Shown here: positions 62,656 through 64,000 of the stretch, one piece after another
How the letters are laid out: each line of letters opens with the position of its first letter
How positions within the stretch are numbered: the stretch's first letter is position 1
NCBI GenBank assembly: GCA_016748015.1
Contig: JAAOMT010000525.1
Span: forward strand, 173,363 to 237,362
Reading direction: 5' to 3'
Source: Geosiphon pyriformis
Taxonomy: Eukaryota; Glomeromycota; Glomeromycetes; Archaeosporales; Geosiphonaceae
Length of the DNA: 64,000 nucleotides
The notes under the pieces: model-generated
What the model was told of the DNA's origin: nothing
Databases searched by the model: none
What the model saw: only the letters and a program-made list of their open reading frames with translations
Made by a program: the position numbers and the translations under genes

Positions 62656-63946
62656 ATGACCATAAAGGGTTTTATAGCTATTACAGCGTCTCTAATTCCT
62701 TTAATTATCTTAATTTTAATCTTTCCCAAACCCAAGAATGATTCTTTTCCGGAACCAGACCCTTCGACAAGCACTGGATTTCCAACCTGGCATTCGAAAG
62801 TGAAAGGTACGCTCGCATATAATGGAAATTTAGATATTTTATTTGAAATAATCATGGAAAATTTTTTTAAAGAAATTTACCTAATATTCATTCAAAATCT
62901 CAGATTACGACCCTGAAAGGAAATATGCCAGCTATGCATTCGCAATAATAATTGAATTATTTGGTGGTATCCTGGCTTTTAAATGGGCATTTAACAAGAA
63001 CCAATCTCGACGAGTGAATTCCTACTTTTACAACGGCGTCACAGGGACGACAACAACTTCACTCTTCAATCAAGTTCTCGCTATCTACATATTGTTCACC
63101 GGATTGACCGCAATTTTTGCTTTGTTATTCGATATCGGGAAATTGTGGGAGAGTTCGGGCGTCTGGCATAACCTTTGGGAAGCGGCAATCTTGCTACTGC
63201 TTAAGGAAGGAGGCCGAATCAACAGGATTACAAAATATATTCTCACTCTTGGAATCTATCTATTTACCGTGCACAACATAACTCTTTTTATAGATTGGCC
63301 TCTAGATGCAGTCTTCTTCAAATTTCAAGGTAAGAACACTAATAACTTTTTGAATTAAATCACTAAAAGAATCTCTCATTCACCTATTACGTCATCATAT
63401 ACAGGTCTCATATTCGATTTTGGCCAAGCGATTGTCTACCCCATTATTTACTTTAACACAAGGAAACATGTGAGAGAAGAAGCAGAGACTCAACTTCCCT
63501 TCGAAAACGATGATGGTTTGCAAGAAGACCAGGAATACGAACCAAAGCTCTATTCAGTTGATCATCCTAAACAACTTCTTTTATTAGTGGCTGCTTCATG
63601 GATTCATGTGCTTGGTAATTTAAGCGGTGCTGTTCTTGCTAATAATGGGACTGCGTAAGTGAAAAGAATTTTCTTTTGAATTTTATTTTCATTATGATAT
63701 CTCATAGCTCAAAATATAACATTTTCCAATAGTGATCTCTTATTCCACGGGAGCTATGCCGTTACTTTTGCAATATATCCATTATATATTTTCTTGGATA
63801 CGCATGGTGTTAGTGTTCTTCCGCAAAAAAGAATTTATCTTTCAGAACCTGCAGCCTGGAAAACTGCCGTCATAATTATTTGGTCCACTTTCCTATCACT
63901 ATTAACTATTAGATCTTTGGTCGTTGCTCCGGAACAAGGGGCCTAA
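62656..63946 (+). CDS. Polytopic membrane protein, four exons, function unknown
   Basis: Exons 62656-62806, 62904-63329, 63405-63654 and 63733-63946 are joined by GT-AG introns of 97, 75 and 78 nt and give an uninterrupted 346-residue protein (TAA 63944-63946). About eight hydrophobic segments are visible: residues 5-23, 61-80, 105-126, 162-180, 194-209, 250-271, 283-297 and 323-341. Between the fifth and sixth lies an acidic cytosolic-type loop (EETQ...ENDDGLQEDQEYEP). Conserved-looking polar residues inside membrane segments include WIHVLGN (258-264) and TVHNIT (172-177). The first segment may act as a signal anchor. No transporter or receptor signature is recognisable; a fungal-specific family is likely. 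The frame is intact and codon use normal, so the gene is probably functional. Confidence 0.82.
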
Positions 63947-64000
63947 TAAAGAGGATTTCAATATTAGGCTTATAACCCAATAGTGAATTCCATTAAGTCT

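Overview
The window looks like a piece of an AT-rich, repeat-laden fungal nuclear genome, most likely an arbuscular mycorrhizal fungus (Glomeromycotina). Evidence: short spliceosomal introns (75-97 nt, GT-AG), TATA-type promoters, a fungal-type RhoGEF exon, Kex2-style secreted Asn/Gly-repeat precursors, and many copies of a non-LTR retrotransposon whose protein style I associate with Glomeromycotina. The lineage is an inference; no rRNA, tRNA or organelle marker is present.

Layout. 1-0.6 kb: first exon of a RhoGEF on the minus strand, running out of the window. 0.6-9.3 kb: intergenic DNA with many microsatellites and one possible isolated exon. 9.3-10.5 kb: decayed Tc1/mariner element. 10.6-11.4 kb: first member of a secreted Asn/Gly-repeat, Lys-Arg-punctuated precursor family, with one internal stop. 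12.4-13.3 kb: broken gene of unknown function. 13.9-14.5 kb: 606-bp Tc1-type deletion derivative with good inverted repeats. 14.5-31 kb: an AT desert made largely of decayed transposons: LINE copies (minus 17.2-19.5, plus 24.3-25.3, minus 27.4-29.9) and a hAT transposon (19.8-23.5).

30.96-37.86 kb: an almost complete LINE (ORF1 with CCHC knuckle; ORF2 with endonuclease, reverse transcriptase, RNase H and zinc finger). It is flanked by an 11-12 bp target duplication and sits inside the RNase H region of an older AT-converted copy of the same LINE. 39.2-43.2 kb: no gene. 43.35 kb: small intact gene with a TATA box. 44.5-45.0 kb: decayed unknown ORF. 45.1-46.1 kb: a second decayed mariner-type element. 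47.5-50.6 kb: two more precursor-family genes separated by an 840-N assembly gap; the second is the best-preserved member. 50.6-62.5 kb: mostly AT-rich decayed repeat, with LINE 3' ends including one GC-rich 5'-truncated copy at 58 kb. 62.66-63.95 kb: intact four-exon gene for a polytopic membrane protein.

Two stories stand out. First, secreted precursors carrying 93-residue tandem units that end in clusters of very short peptides between Lys-Arg sites; these resemble fungal Kex2-processed repeat proteins and could be peptide or RiPP precursors. Second, one window holds an almost intact LINE beside copies differing from it mainly by G-to-A and C-to-T changes, which allows direct reading of the decay process. 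The few intact host genes (RhoGEF exon, the 43.35 kb gene, the membrane protein, one precursor gene) sit in the less AT-extreme parts.
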